Below are positions 19,850 through 29,782 of a stretch of DNA of 64,000 nucleotides, in pieces. The DNA is from Metallibacterium sp963794205 (GTDB taxonomy: Bacteria > Pseudomonadota > Gammaproteobacteria > Xanthomonadales > Rhodanobacteraceae), in NCBI GenBank assembly GCA_963794205.1, contig CAWCCR010000015.1, positions 186,001 through 250,000 on the forward strand. The letters are read 5' to 3'. The notes beneath the pieces were generated by a model. It ran no database searches. It saw nothing but the letters and a program-made list of their open reading frames with translations, and was not told where the DNA came from. Positions within the stretch are counted from its first letter, which is position 1; each line of letters opens with the position of its first letter. The position numbers and the translations under genes were made by a program.

Positions 19850-20326
19850 ATGGCGCCCATGCCCGGCAGCTACGACCACGATTTCGGCTTTCTGATCAGC
19901 GATGTCGCACGTCTGGTGCGCAAGCATTTCGATCGTCGTGCGGCCTGCCACGGCCTGACCCGGGTGCAGTGGCGCGCATTGCGCCGGCTGTTCCGCAGCG
20001 AGGGCATTACCCAAGCTGCGCTGGCCGAACAGCTGGAGATCGAGCCAATCGCGGTCGGGCGCGTTCTCGACCGCTTGCAGACCGCGGGCTTCGTCGAGCG
20101 GCGCGCCGATCCAGCCGATCGCCGCGTATGGCGCCTGCATCTGACCGCGCGCGCGCGCGCGGTGGCCGTGGACATGGAACGTATCGGTTATGAGGCACGG
20201 CGTGACATCGCGCAAGGTATCCCCGGCAGCGAACTGGCAGCCATGATCGCTTTGCTCGAACGTCTCAAGGAGCGCCTGCAGCTGCTGGACCAGGACGGCA
20301 ACGATGACGACACCACCATGTCCTGA
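19850..20326 (+). CDS. MarR-family transcriptional regulator
   Basis: 158-residue winged-helix dimeric repressor of the MarR/SlyA type. The recognition region reads ITQAALAEQLEIEPIAVGRVLDRLQ followed by the wing FVERRADPADRRVWRLHLT, the classic DxRxR pattern. The start is ATG 19850 (or 19859); the frame runs further up to 19727 but that part is low-complexity Arg/Ala. Followed after 48 bases by a TrmH-type methyltransferase on the same strand. Its target and ligand are unknown. The drug-efflux-like cassette at 22.6 kb, with a palindrome upstream, is a speculative target. Confidence 0.88.
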   Translation: MAPMPGSYDHDFGFLISDVARLVRKHFDRRAACHGLTRVQWRALRRLFRSEGITQAALAEQLEIEPIAVGRVLDRLQTAGFVERRADPADRRVWRLHLTARARAVAVDMERIGYEARRDIAQGIPGSELAAMIALLERLKERLQLLDQDGNDDDTTMS

Positions 20327-20374
20327 TTCGACCGGTGCCAGCTCGCGCCGGGCGGTATCCATTTGCGCCCGCTG

Positions 20375-21178
20375 ATGCCATCCGGCGCCGGGTCCGGCCG
20401 CCGCACATCCGGCGCGGCCCGGAGCCAGGTCGCGCGGAGCGCCGAGGTTCGCCTGCACGGACTCAATGCCTGCCAAGTGGCGTTTGCACGGCGTCCGCAG
20501 GATCTGCGCAAGGCGTGGCTGCTGGAATCGCGCCTGCTGGCGTTCAAACCGCTGCTGGCCTGGTGCGTGAGCCGGCGCATCGGCTACCGCGTGGTCGATG
20601 CCGACGAGCTGACGCGCGTGAGCGGCAGCGCGCACCATGAGGGCGTCTGTCTGGCGATGGCCCCGCTGGGCGAGCAGGCGCTGGCTACGGGCATCGGCCG
20701 ACTGTCGTCGGGCCCCGCGCTGCTGGCGGTACTCGAAGGGGTCGGCAATCCGCACAACCTCGGCGCGCTGCTGCGCAGCGGCGCGCATTTCGGACTGGCG
20801 GGCGTGGTGCTGGACGCGAATGATCCGCTGGCGATGTCGGGCGCCGCCGCGCGTGTTGCCGAGGGTGGCGCCGAGACCGTGCCGCTGCTGCGCGCCCGTA
20901 CCGGCGAGGACGTCGCGGCCACGCTGCGCGCCGCCGGCTTCGCGCTGGCGGCGACGGTGCCGCGTGCCGGCCAGTCGCTGTTCGACGCAGACTTGCCGGC
21001 GCGCACCGCACTGATCTTCGGCGCCGAGGGCGGCGGCCTGAGTGCATCGCTGGTCGCGGCGGCAGACCTGCGATTGACCATCCCCGGCAGCGGCGCGGTC
21101 GAAAGCCTGAACATCGCGTCCAGCGCGGCCGTGTTCTTCGCCGAGTGGCGGCGGCAGCATCGGCCGGCGCCCGCCTGA
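20375..21178 (+). CDS. TrmH/SpoU-family RNA 2'-O-methyltransferase
   Basis: 267-residue SPOUT methyltransferase with an N-terminal substrate-binding domain and the three knot motifs in order: NPHNLGALLRSGAHFG, IFGAEGGGLS, and IPGSGAVESLNIASSAAVFF. It 2'-O-methylates a tRNA or rRNA ribose; the exact target cannot be read from sequence (rlmB- or trmH-like paralogues differ subtly). ATG 20375 is chosen; a TTG at 20363 would add four residues. The first ~20 residues are Ser/Gly-rich and disordered. Confidence 0.88.
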   Translation: MPSGAGSGRRTSGAARSQVARSAEVRLHGLNACQVAFARRPQDLRKAWLLESRLLAFKPLLAWCVSRRIGYRVVDADELTRVSGSAHHEGVCLAMAPLGEQALATGIGRLSSGPALLAVLEGVGNPHNLGALLRSGAHFGLAGVVLDANDPLAMSGAAARVAEGGAETVPLLRARTGEDVAATLRAAGFALAATVPRAGQSLFDADLPARTALIFGAEGGGLSASLVAAADLRLTIPGSGAVESLNIASSAAVFFAEWRRQHRPAPA

Positions 21179-21184
21179 ACGCGG

Positions 21185-21574
21185 CTATTTCTTCAGCAGA
21201 TCACGGATCTCGGTCAGCAATACGACCTCCGCGGGCGGCGCGGCGGGCGCGGCTTCCTGCTTCTTGACCAGCCGGTTCATCAGCTTGATCACCAGAAAGA
21301 TCGCGAACGCCACGATCACGAACTGGATGATCGTGTTGATGAAGCCCCCGATGCCGATCGCGACCTCGCCCTTGCCGTTGACCGCATCCTTCAGGACCCA
21401 TTTCCAGGCCGAGAAATCCACGCCGCCGACCAGCAGGCCGATCGGCGGCATGATCACCTGATCGACCAGCGCGGTGACGATCTTGCCGAAGGCAGCGCCG
21501 ATGACCACGCCCACGGCCAGATCCATGACGTTGCCACGCATGGCGAACTGCTTGAACTCGCCGAACAGACTCAT
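21185..21574 (-). CDS. mscL: Large-conductance mechanosensitive channel
   Basis: 129-residue homopentameric osmotic safety valve. It starts MSLFGEFKQFAMRGNVMDLAVGVV, with the pore-lining first helix (VGVVIGAAFGKIVTALV) and second helix (IIQFVIVAFAIFLVIKLM), ending in the cytoplasmic helix EIRDLLKK. The start at 21574 is set by homology; the frame extends to 21634 without support. Convergent with the TrmH-type gene, with six bases between stops. Confidence 0.96.
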   Translation of the reverse strand: MSLFGEFKQFAMRGNVMDLAVGVVIGAAFGKIVTALVDQVIMPPIGLLVGGVDFSAWKWVLKDAVNGKGEVAIGIGGFINTIIQFVIVAFAIFLVIKLMNRLVKKQEAAPAAPPAEVVLLTEIRDLLKK

Positions 21575-21651
21575 GGCGATAGTCCCCGTTGCGCCGCCCC
21601 GATGCGGCGCTGAGACTTTAACCCAGGCATGCACCGAAGCGGGTAGATGCC

Positions 21652-22338
21652 TCAGATCATGCTTCCCTCGAGCAGTGCGATGGCACCAAGTGTCGCGCGG
21701 AAATGATCGCCCGGCTGCAGCGCGGCAACCCCGGCCGGCGTGCCGGTGAAGATCAGGTCACCGGGCGCCAGCAGCCACAGCTTCGACAGCTCATGGATCG
21801 TTTCGGCGACGCTGAAGACCATCGCATCGATGTCGGTGCGCTGGCGCACGATGCCGTTGACCTCCAGCTTCAGATCGACGTGCGCCGGATGGCCGATGGC
21901 GGTGACGGGCTGCAGGGCGGATACCGGCGCCGAATGGTCGAAGGCCTTGGCGGAATCCCAGGGCATGCCGGCCTGCTTGGCCGCGGCCTGCAGGTCGCGG
22001 CGGGTGAGATCGAGGCCGACGCCGTAGCCGAACACGTGGTCGAGCGCGTGCTCCGCCGCGATATCGCGCCCGCCCCGGGCCAGCGCAACCACCATCTCGA
22101 CCTCGTGGTGCAGATCGGTCGTGGCGGCCGGGTAAGGCACGTCGGCACCGTCGGTGACCACCGCGTCGGCGGGCTTGAGAAAAAACACCGGCTGCGCGCG
22201 ATTCACGGTCATGCCCATTTCGCGGGCGTGGTCGGCGTAGTTGCGACCGATGCAATAGATGCGGTGCACTGGAAAGCGCTCGCTGCGGCCGGCGATCGGC
22301 AGGCTGGGGGTGGCAGGCAGTTCGAACAGATGGCTCAT
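21652..22338 (-). CDS. Fumarylacetoacetate hydrolase family protein (YcgM/FAHD1-like)
   Basis: 228-residue FAH-fold enzyme. Motifs: IYCIGRNYADHAREMG, FFLKPADAVV, metal-binding HHEVEMVVALARGG, GLDLTRRDLQ, and the C-terminal GDLIFTGTPAGV. Closest to the short YcgM/FAHD1 type (acylpyruvase or oxaloacetate decarboxylase activities are known in the family) and to fumarylpyruvate hydrolases. The start at 22338 (MSHLFELP) avoids a low-complexity extension to 22500. There is no aromatic-degradation cluster nearby, so a housekeeping acylpyruvase role is more likely. Confidence 0.88.
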   Translation of the reverse strand: MSHLFELPATPSLPIAGRSERFPVHRIYCIGRNYADHAREMGMTVNRAQPVFFLKPADAVVTDGADVPYPAATTDLHHEVEMVVALARGGRDIAAEHALDHVFGYGVGLDLTRRDLQAAAKQAGMPWDSAKAFDHSAPVSALQPVTAIGHPAHVDLKLEVNGIVRQRTDIDAMVFSVAETIHELSKLWLLAPGDLIFTGTPAGVAALQPGDHFRATLGAIALLEGSMI

Positions 22339-22663
22339 GATCCGGGGGCTCACAGTGGATTGCGCGATGTTAGTACGCAGGGACGATAAGCGGTGAGCGG
22401 AAAGAGTCTGTGAGAGTGCAACCGGCTCGCTCGCTGGCTCGCGCCGTCCTGATGCCCGCCCTTCGGGCAGGCTGTGCCGTTCGCGCGCGCACTCCCGCAC
22501 CTGCAGTCTGGGCAGCGCGCGTCACAACCCGGATTGCCTCTGGTCCCGGGCTCCTGGCCCCGGGTCTGACAGCTGTCAGCAGCGATGCCTGATCCCTGCC
22601 TCTCGCCAGCTTGCAGGCCTGCGATCACGCTATGGCTGACTGCTGCGGCACCCTCACCGGGAC
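22339..22663. other. Intergenic region with palindromes between FAH gene and efflux cassette
   Basis: 325 bases without a coding frame I can support. It contains a GCCCGCCC-TTC-GGGCAGGC imperfect hairpin around 22457-22476, two CCCGGG blocks near 22544-22564, and a perfect 14-bp palindrome CTGACAGCTGTCAG at 22566-22579, about 85 bases before the HlyD-type gene. The palindrome is a reasonable operator candidate for the divergently placed genes. Confidence 0.5.
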
Positions 22664-23902
22664 ATGTTCGTGGACCAGACCGACCTGCTCAAGCAGCTGC
22701 GCATCGGCAGGGATCAGCGTGATGAGGAGTCATCGCGTCCGCGCTGGCCGTGGGTCGTCGCTGCCGTGGTCGCACTCGGCGTGCTGGCCGGTGGCGCGTG
22801 GATGTTGCTGGGCACGCGTCGCGTGGCCGTCGATATCGTCGCCGCCGAGGTGCCTGCCGCGGGCAGCGAGACCGGAGCGGTGTTGCAGGCGACCGGCTAC
22901 GTCACCGCCCGGCGCAAGGCCACGGTCTCAGCGCAGATCACCGGCCGGTTGACCGAGGTGCACATCGAGGAAGGCGAGCGCGTCGCCCAGGGCCAGCTGC
23001 TGGCACGCCTCGACGACGCCCAGGCCAAGGCCGCGCTGGACCTGGCGCGCGCGCAGCTGGCGGCCGCGCAGGCCGCAGTCGACCAGTCGCGCGCCCAGGC
23101 TGTGCTGGCGCGGCAGACGCTGGTCCGGCAGCGTGACTTGGTAATGCGCGGACTGACGCCGAAGCAGGGCTACGACCAGGCCAAGGCTGGCGCCGATGGA
23201 GCCGATGCCGCCCTGCTGGGTACCGAGCGTCAGGTGCAGGTGGCCCGCGCTCAACTCGACGAAGCCGAGGTCAATTACGACTACACCTTCGTGCGCGCGC
23301 CCTTCGCCGGCGTGATCGTCGACAAGGCCGCGCAGGTGGGCGAGATCGTGTCGCCATTCTCGGCCGGCGGCGGCTTCACCCGCACCGGCGTGGCCACCAT
23401 CGTCGACATGAACTCGCTCGAGGTCGATGTCGATGTCAACGAGGCCTACATCGCCCGCATCCGCCCCGACCAGCCCGCCGAGGCCGTGCTCGATGCCTAT
23501 CCCGACTGGAAGATCCCCGCGCACGTGATCGCCATCGTGCCGACGGCGGACAAGAGCAAGGCTACGGTCAAGGTTCGCATCGCGCTGGAATCGAAGGATC
23601 CGCGCATCCTGCCGGACATGGGCGTGCGCGTGAGCTTTCTCGAGCAGGCATCCAAGGCCGGATCGGCACCGCCCAGGGGCGTGCTGGTGCCGGCGTCCGC
23701 GCTGATCAGGCGCGACGGTGGCGACGCGGTGTTCGTGATCGCGGGCGATCGCGCGCGGCTGACGCCGGTGACAGCGGGACCGGGCTACGGCGACCTGCGC
23801 CTGATCGTGTCCGGCCTCGCGGTCGGCGCGCACGTGGTTGCCAAACCGCCCGCAAGTCTCGCCGACGGCGCGCGTGTGAAGGCAGCCAAGGTGTCCGAGT
23901 GA
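22664..23902 (+). CDS. HlyD/MacA-type membrane fusion protein
   Basis: 412-residue periplasmic adaptor of a tripartite ABC export system. An N-terminal membrane helix spans about 29-50. Biotinyl-lipoyl half-motifs are at ATGYVTARRKATVSAQITGR and VRAPFAGVIVDKAAQVGE, separated by an Ala/Gln-rich coiled-coil hairpin (ALDLARAQLAAAQAAVDQ). A beta-barrel with VDVDVNEAYIARI follows. It is followed directly by a MacB-like ATPase and two permeases, so it probably couples them to an outer-membrane channel encoded elsewhere. The substrate is unknown. Confidence 0.92.
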   Translation: MFVDQTDLLKQLRIGRDQRDEESSRPRWPWVVAAVVALGVLAGGAWMLLGTRRVAVDIVAAEVPAAGSETGAVLQATGYVTARRKATVSAQITGRLTEVHIEEGERVAQGQLLARLDDAQAKAALDLARAQLAAAQAAVDQSRAQAVLARQTLVRQRDLVMRGLTPKQGYDQAKAGADGADAALLGTERQVQVARAQLDEAEVNYDYTFVRAPFAGVIVDKAAQVGEIVSPFSAGGGFTRTGVATIVDMNSLEVDVDVNEAYIARIRPDQPAEAVLDAYPDWKIPAHVIAIVPTADKSKATVKVRIALESKDPRILPDMGVRVSFLEQASKAGSAPPRGVLVPASALIRRDGGDAVFVIAGDRARLTPVTAGPGYGDLRLIVSGLAVGAHVVAKPPASLADGARVKAAKVSE

Positions 23903-23939
23903 ACGCTTTCCGACTCACCCAGCAAACGAGGATCGCGCC

Positions 23940-24636
<697 letters not shown>

Positions 24637-24662
24637 GCGCGGATGCGGTCCGGGAGGCGACG

Positions 24663-25844
24663 ATGAGATACCTGCACCTGGTCTGGGCGGCACTGTTCCG
24701 ACGCAAGACGCGCACCGTCGTTCACCCTGCTGTCGGTGCTGGCGGCGTTTCTGCTGTTCGGCATGCTCGACGCCGTGCGCACCGCGTTCGCACGCCGGCA
24801 CCAACGCAGCCGGCGTGGACCGCTGATGATCGTGTCGTCGACAGTTCTCGATCATCCAGCCGCTGCCGTACAGCCTGCTGCAGCGATCGAGGCCGTCCCC
24901 GGGCGTCAAGGCCGTCGCCTACGCCAACTGGTTCGGCGGCATCTACCAGGACCCGAAGAACTTCTTCCCCAACTTCGCGATCAGCCCGCAACTATCTCGA
25001 CCTGTATCCCGAGATCGTGCTGCCGCCGGCCGAGCGCAAGGCCTTCGATGACACCCGCACCGGCGCGGTGGTCGGCGAGCACGCTGGCCAAGCGCTTCGG
25101 CTGGAAGATCGGCGACAAGATTCCGCTGATCAGGCTACGATCTTCCCGCAAGGCGAGCGGTGGCAACACCTGGACCTTCGACCTGGTGGGCATCTTCAAG
25201 GTCCGCGATCCGCAAGCTCAAGGGACTCGAGACAACAGATGCTGTTTCACTGGAAATACTTCGACGAGGCGCAACGCCTATACGGCAACGGCAAGGTCGG
25301 CTGGTACATCGTCAAGGTCGCCGACCCGGCGCAGTCCGACCGTATCGCGCTGGCCGATCGACGCGGCTGTCGCAGAACTCCGACCACGAGACCAGGACCG
25401 CAGACCGAGCAGGCCTTCCAGCTGGCCTTCGCCAAGCAGTTCGGCGATATCGGTCTGATCGTCGGCGCGATCATGGCGGCGGTGTTCTTCACTCTGCTGC
25501 TGCTGACCGGCAACACCATGGCGCAGGCGGTGCGCGAGCGCATTCCGGAGCTCGCGGTGCTCAAGACACTCGGCTTCTCCAATCGCAGCGTGCTGCTGCT
25601 GGTGCTGGCCGAATCGGTGCTGCTGATCGTGCTCGGCGGGGTGCTCGGACTGGGCCTGGCCGCGCGGTGCTGCTGCCGGCGGTCAACGCCAGCGGCGGGC
25701 GGACAGATCGTGCTGCCGCCGGTGGGCATGGCCACGTGGCTGCTGGGCATCGCGCTGATGCTGCTGATCGGCCTGGTGGTCGGTGCGCTGCCGGCGCTGC
25801 GCGGCATGCGCCTGCGCATCGTCGATGCGCTCGCCGGGCGCTGA
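24663..25844 (+). CDS. MacB/FtsX-type ABC permease 1 (many frameshifts)
   Basis: FtsX-fold permease: an N-terminal helix (TLLSVLAAFLLFGMLD), a large periplasmic domain with the family stretch WFGGIYQDPKNFFPNF, and three C-terminal helices in FGDIGLIVGAIMAAVFFTL, then ERIPELAVLKTLGFSNRSVL and ATWLLGIALMLLIGL. I count about 14 single-base insertions and 5 deletions between roughly 24718 and 25710; the last 120 residues are clean. The repaired length is about 390 residues, as in homologues. Such density in a gene with otherwise conserved residues points to poor sequence here. Confidence 0.82.
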   Translation: MRYLHLVWAALFRRKTRTVVHPAVGAGGVSAVRHARRRAHRVRTPAPTQPAWTADDRVVDSSRSSSRCRTACCSDRGRPRASRPSPTPTGSAASTRTRRTSSPTSRSARNYLDLYPEIVLPPAERKAFDDTRTGAVVGEHAGQALRLEDRRQDSADQATIFPQGERWQHLDLRPGGHLQGPRSASSRDSRQQMLFHWKYFDEAQRLYGNGKVGWYIVKVADPAQSDRIALADRRGCRRTPTTRPGPQTEQAFQLAFAKQFGDIGLIVGAIMAAVFFTLLLLTGNTMAQAVRERIPELAVLKTLGFSNRSVLLLVLAESVLLIVLGGVLGLGLAARCCCRRSTPAAGGQIVLPPVGMATWLLGIALMLLIGLVVGALPALRGMRLRIVDALAGR

Positions 25845-25854
25845 GGGGACCGCG

Positions 25855-27168
25855 ATGCGAATTTTCACCGGGGTGCTGACCGTCATCCTGCTGGCCGTCG
25901 CGCTGGTGGCCTGGATCGCTCTACCTGGTACGGCGCTCCTGGTGATTGCTGGTCTTGCTGGGCGCTGGGATGGTGCTGACGCGGCGCGGCCGTCAGGCGC
26001 TGGTCGGTGACCGAGGTCGGCGTCGCGACGCATCCCGCAGCGGCTGGGTTCGTCTTCGGTGATCGTGGTCGGCATCGCCGGCGTGGTCGGCGTGCTGGTC
26101 GCACTGCTGGCGATGGCGGAGGGTTTCGCAGACCACGCTGCAAGCAGAGCGGCAGCAACGATACCGCGATCGTGATGCGTGCGGGCTCCAATGCCGAGTT
26201 CTCAACTCGGGCTCGATCGCGACAGCACCACACTCATTGCGCAGGCGCCCGGCATCGCGCAGGGACGCACAGGGCCAGCCGATCGCCTCGCCGGAACTGG
26301 TCGTGGTCGTCAATCTGCCCAAGAAGAGCACCGGTACCGACGGCCAATGTGCGAGATGCGCGGCGTCGGCCCCGAGGCCTGGGCGCTGCATCCGCACCTA
26401 AGGATCATCAAGGGCCGGCGCTTCACTCCGGGCCTGCGCGAGCTGGTGGTGGGCAAGGGCGCCGAGGCTCAGTTCGCCGGACTGGGCATCGGCAGCAAGG
26501 TGCTGCTGGGGCGCCAGCCCTGGACCGTGGTCGGCGAGTTCGACTCCGGCGATGCGCATGATTCGGAACTCTGGGGCGACAGCGAGACCGTGGCCTCGGC
26601 CTATCGCCGCAACGGCTTCCAGTCGGTCACCGTGCGCCTTGCGAGCACCGCGGATTTCGACCGCTTCAAGGCCGCGCTGCTCAGCGATCCGCGGCTCAAG
26701 GTCGACGTCAAGACTACGCGCAGCTACTACACCAAACAGTCGGCCGGGCTGACCAAGGTGATACGCGCGGTCGGCATCACGGTGGCGGTGATCATGGCGA
26801 TCGGCGCGATCTTCGGCGCACTCAACACCATGTACGCCGCGGTTGCGACGCGCGCGCGCGAGATCGCCACCTTGCGCGCAATCGGCTTTCGCGGCCTGCC
26901 GGTGGTCGTCTCGGTGCTGCTCGAGACCATGCTGCTGGCCCTGCTGGGCGGTCTGCTCGGTGGTGCGGTCGCCTGGCTGGTCTTCAACAACTACACCGTC
27001 TCGACCCTGGGCCAGAACTTCAGCCAGGTGGTGTTCCAGTTCCGCGTCACGCCGGCGCTGCTGATCGCCGGCCTGAAGTGGGCGCTGGCGATCGGATTTG
27101 TCGGCGGCCTGTTCCCGGCGCTGCGCGCTGCGCGCCTGCCGGTGACGACGGCGCTGCGCGAGCTATAG
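25855..27168 (+). CDS. MacB/FtsX-type ABC permease 2 (many frameshifts in first third)
   Basis: Second FtsX-type permease of the cassette, probably forming a heterodimer with permease 1. The N-terminal helix MRIFTGVLTVILLAVALV is clear, and then at least ten indels occur up to about 26345. From there the frame is open: a periplasmic domain (LHPHLRIIKGRRFTPGL, ELVVGKGAEAQFAG), then helices VIRAVGITVAVIMAIGAIF, REIATLRAIGFRGLPVVVSV and the C-terminal ALRAARLPVTTALREL. Gap to permease 1 is ten bases. Confidence 0.82.
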
Positions 27169-27560
27169 GCATTTGCCGGGGCGGCGCCTTGGCGTCCTCC
27201 GGTTGTTCGTTCCACACCACTCGGTTGCTGCCGGTTGCCGCGGCAGTACGTGCTGTGACCTGTGCCTTGGAAGGGCTTCCGCTCGCCGCGGCATCTGCAC
27301 TTTGTTGCCAAGCACGGCGAAGGGTCTGCGCAGCGAAGGCACATCGCCCGGTTCTCCCCTGCCGCCGCCGAGTGGAACCGGGTGGTCCGTGAATATCCGC
27401 CGCCGCAGGCGCGCAGGGCAGAGCGGCATGCAGGCGATGTGATCGAACATCGAGGCGTGGCCCCTCAACCTGCTCCGCCCAACGCGGTTGGGAGCGAGGA
27501 AACAAGGCAGCGGATGCAGCGTCACCACTGCGAGCGCGGTTGGGAGAGCAGGAACTGTGC
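27169..27560. other. Intergenic stretch without recognisable gene
   Basis: 392 bases between convergent permease 2 and the EamA-family gene. Short frames exist on both strands but none has a recognisable start context or domain. Base composition resembles flanking coding DNA, so it could be a decayed gene; I see no repeats or RNA gene. Confidence 0.4.
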
Positions 27561-28448
27561 TCAGCGCCGCTGCCGCGCCAGGGTGATGAAGGCGACGCCG
27601 GCGAGGATCACCGTCATGCCGATCCATTCGCGCGGTCCGGGGTGCTCGCCGCCGAGCGCGACGCCAAGCAGGACCGCCACCGGCGGATTGACATAGGCGT
27701 AGCTGGTGGCGAGCGCCGGGCGCACGTGGCGCAGAAGGTAGATATAGGCACTGAAGCCGACGATCGAGCCGAACACGACCAGGTAGGCGAATGCGCCCCA
27801 GGCGCGCGACTCCGGCACGGCCGTGAAATGCTCGCCGGCAAGCAGGGCCGTCAGCGCCAAGGCGGCGCCGCCGGCAAGCATCTGTGCGGCAGTGCTCATG
27901 GCACCCTGTGGCATCTCGCGACGCCGGCACCACACCGAGCCAAAGGCCCATGCGCAGGCGGCGATCACCAGCGCGGCGGCACCGAGCGGCGCGGCGCGCA
28001 GGTCGCCGCCGAAGTTGAGGATCAGTACGCCGGCCAGGCCGACCAGCACACCCAGCCATTCCGAGCGCCGTGGCCAGTCGCCGTAGAGCGCGGAGAATAC
28101 CGCCGCGAACAGGGTCACGCTGGCCACCGCGACCGCGGCGATGCCGGAGGCGACACGCTGCTCGGCGTAGCAGACCAGGCCGTTGCCGAAGCCCAGCAGC
28201 AGCACGCCGGTAAACGCGGCGTTGCGCCATTGGGTGCGGGTAGGAGCCGCCGCGCCGCGAAGGCGCAGCCAGGCGTAGAGCCCGCCGCCAGCGATCAGGA
28301 AGCGGATCGCCGCCAACGCGAATGGCGGGAAGCCTTCCAGTGCGATGCGAATGGCGAAGTAGGTCGAACCCCACACCAGGTACACCGCAGCCAGCGCGGC
28401 GAACACGGTGAGTCGGGGCGTGGTCACGGCGGCCGGGACGGTGGGCAT
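27561..28448 (-). CDS. EamA/DMT-family transporter (YedA-like)
   Basis: 295-residue drug/metabolite transporter with ten predicted helices in two EamA repeats. The first opens VYLVWGSTYFAIRIALEGFPPF, a strong YedA/RhtA-like signature; the second has GSIVGFSAYIYLLRHVRPA followed by YAYVNPPVAVLLG. It probably exports amino acids or small metabolites. The start MPTVPAA at 28448 is chosen; the frame extends upstream over the ada-like gene. 32 bases downstream of the Ada/OGT gene, so possibly co-transcribed. Confidence 0.9.
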   Translation of the reverse strand: MPTVPAAVTTPRLTVFAALAAVYLVWGSTYFAIRIALEGFPPFALAAIRFLIAGGGLYAWLRLRGAAAPTRTQWRNAAFTGVLLLGFGNGLVCYAEQRVASGIAAVAVASVTLFAAVFSALYGDWPRRSEWLGVLVGLAGVLILNFGGDLRAAPLGAAALVIAACAWAFGSVWCRRREMPQGAMSTAAQMLAGGAALALTALLAGEHFTAVPESRAWGAFAYLVVFGSIVGFSAYIYLLRHVRPALATSYAYVNPPVAVLLGVALGGEHPGPREWIGMTVILAGVAFITLARQRR

Positions 28449-28480
28449 CGGGGCGAGCGGAGCAGGATGGGGCGCGTAGC

Positions 28481-29383
28481 TTAGCGGTCCGCGCGCGCGC
28501 GCGGCGGGTGCGCGGCGGGCAGCGAGCTGGCCGTGGCCCGCTCGGCTTCGAGCACGACGCGTTTGCGCTCCAGACCCCAGCGCCAGCCGCCGAGGCTGCC
28601 ATCCTCGCGGATCACGCGATGGCAGGGCACCACCAGCGCCAGCCGGTTGCTGCCGCAGGCGCTGCCGACCGCGCGCGCGGCCTTCGGCGCGCCGATCGTC
28701 GCCGCCAGTTCTGCATAGCTGATCGTCGTGCCGCGCGGGATGCGCGTCAGCGCCTGCCACACGCGCCATTGAAAGGCGGTGCCGGTGACGTCGATCGGTG
28801 GCGCGGGCGCTTCGCTGCCGGCGAGTTCGCCGGCGATGCGCGCCAGTGCCGGTGCCAGCCAGGTATCGCGGCCGTCGTCCTCGCGGCTGAGCATGGCCTG
28901 CGGGAAGGCGGCGCGCAGTGCGGTGCTCAACGCGTCATCGTCGTCGCCGATCTCGACCGAGCACAGGCCGCGCGCGGTCGCCGCGACCAGCACGCGGCCG
29001 AACGGCGAGTCCAGTGTGGTGTAGCGGATCGCGATCCCGGCGCCGCCCCGTCGCCAGTGCGCGGGACTCATGCCGAGCAGGGCGTCGCTGCGCTCGTAGA
29101 CGCGACTGTCGGAGCCGAAACCGGCCGCAGCGACCGCGTCGCTCACCGAGTCAGCCTGCGCCAGGCCGGCGCGCAGACGACGGAAGCGGTGTGCTCGCGC
29201 GTAGGCCGCGGGCGGCAGGCCATAACGCTGGCGGAAGGCGCGGGCCAGATGGGCGCGGCTCAGTCCGACCGCGGCTGCCAGCGCGGCCAGAGGCGGTGCC
29301 GGTTCTTCGGTTTCCAGCGCCCGTCGAACGCGTTCCAGCGCCTCGTCGGTGCCGGCGGTATTGCGGAGTGTGGGGGAAGTCAT
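28481..29383 (-). CDS. AraC-domain/O6-methylguanine-DNA methyltransferase (Ada-like, without N-terminal zinc domain)
   Basis: 300-residue DNA-alkylation repair protein. An AraC-type helix-turn-helix region (PLAALAAAVGLSRAHLARAFRQ and SVSDAVAAAGFGSDSRVYER) precedes a ribonuclease-like and OGT domain with the suicide cysteine in VPCHRVIREDGSLGGWRWG near residue 255. It lacks the N-terminal methylphosphotriester-sensing cysteine domain of full-length Ada, so it cannot sense phosphotriester damage in the usual way. An AlkB-like dioxygenase is encoded at 60.7 kb. Confidence 0.92.
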   Translation of the reverse strand: MTSPTLRNTAGTDEALERVRRALETEEPAPPLAALAAAVGLSRAHLARAFRQRYGLPPAAYARAHRFRRLRAGLAQADSVSDAVAAAGFGSDSRVYERSDALLGMSPAHWRRGGAGIAIRYTTLDSPFGRVLVAATARGLCSVEIGDDDDALSTALRAAFPQAMLSREDDGRDTWLAPALARIAGELAGSEAPAPPIDVTGTAFQWRVWQALTRIPRGTTISYAELAATIGAPKAARAVGSACGSNRLALVVPCHRVIREDGSLGGWRWGLERKRVVLEAERATASSLPAAHPPRARADR

Positions 29384-29442
29384 GGCATCAGACTAGCCGC
29401 GGTCCGCGACGGCGGCCATCCGGTTTGTGCGCGCGGATTGGG

Positions 29443-29730
29443 CTAGTGCGGCGGCTCGCGGGTCTCGCGCACGATCACGAACTCGCCTTCGATCACGCCC
29501 GGGGGCGGGGCGGATGCGGGTGGCGCGCCCGGCCCGTCGCGGCGGGTCGCGACCCGCGGCTGCATCACCTGGCGGGCGATGAAGAGCACGCTGACGACCA
29601 GCAGCGCCAGCAGCAGCGCGAACGCGCCGAACGCCAGCAGCGCGATCAGCGCCGCTGCGCCAAGGACCGCGCCGAGCATGCGCAGCAGCGGGTGGGAGGA
29701 GCGGCGGAAGGGCGGCAGTTCGATACGCAT
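29443..29730 (-). CDS. Small membrane protein of unknown function
   Basis: 95 residues from the start at 29730 (MRIELPPFRR). A hydrophobic stretch of about 35 residues (LLRMLGAVLGAAALIALLAF and onward) forms one or two helices, then a basic, Pro-rich cytoplasmic tail ending in EGEFVIVRETREPPH. The frame continues upstream but into the divergent Rieske gene region. Not recognised as a named family. Confidence 0.6.
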   Translation of the reverse strand: MRIELPPFRRSSHPLLRMLGAVLGAAALIALLAFGAFALLLALLVVSVLFIARQVMQPRVATRRDGPGAPPASAPPPGVIEGEFVIVRETREPPH

Positions 29731-29782
29731 CGGAAGGCTCGTGGCAGAATCGCGTGTCCAGCATGCGGCGAATCCGCCGCGG

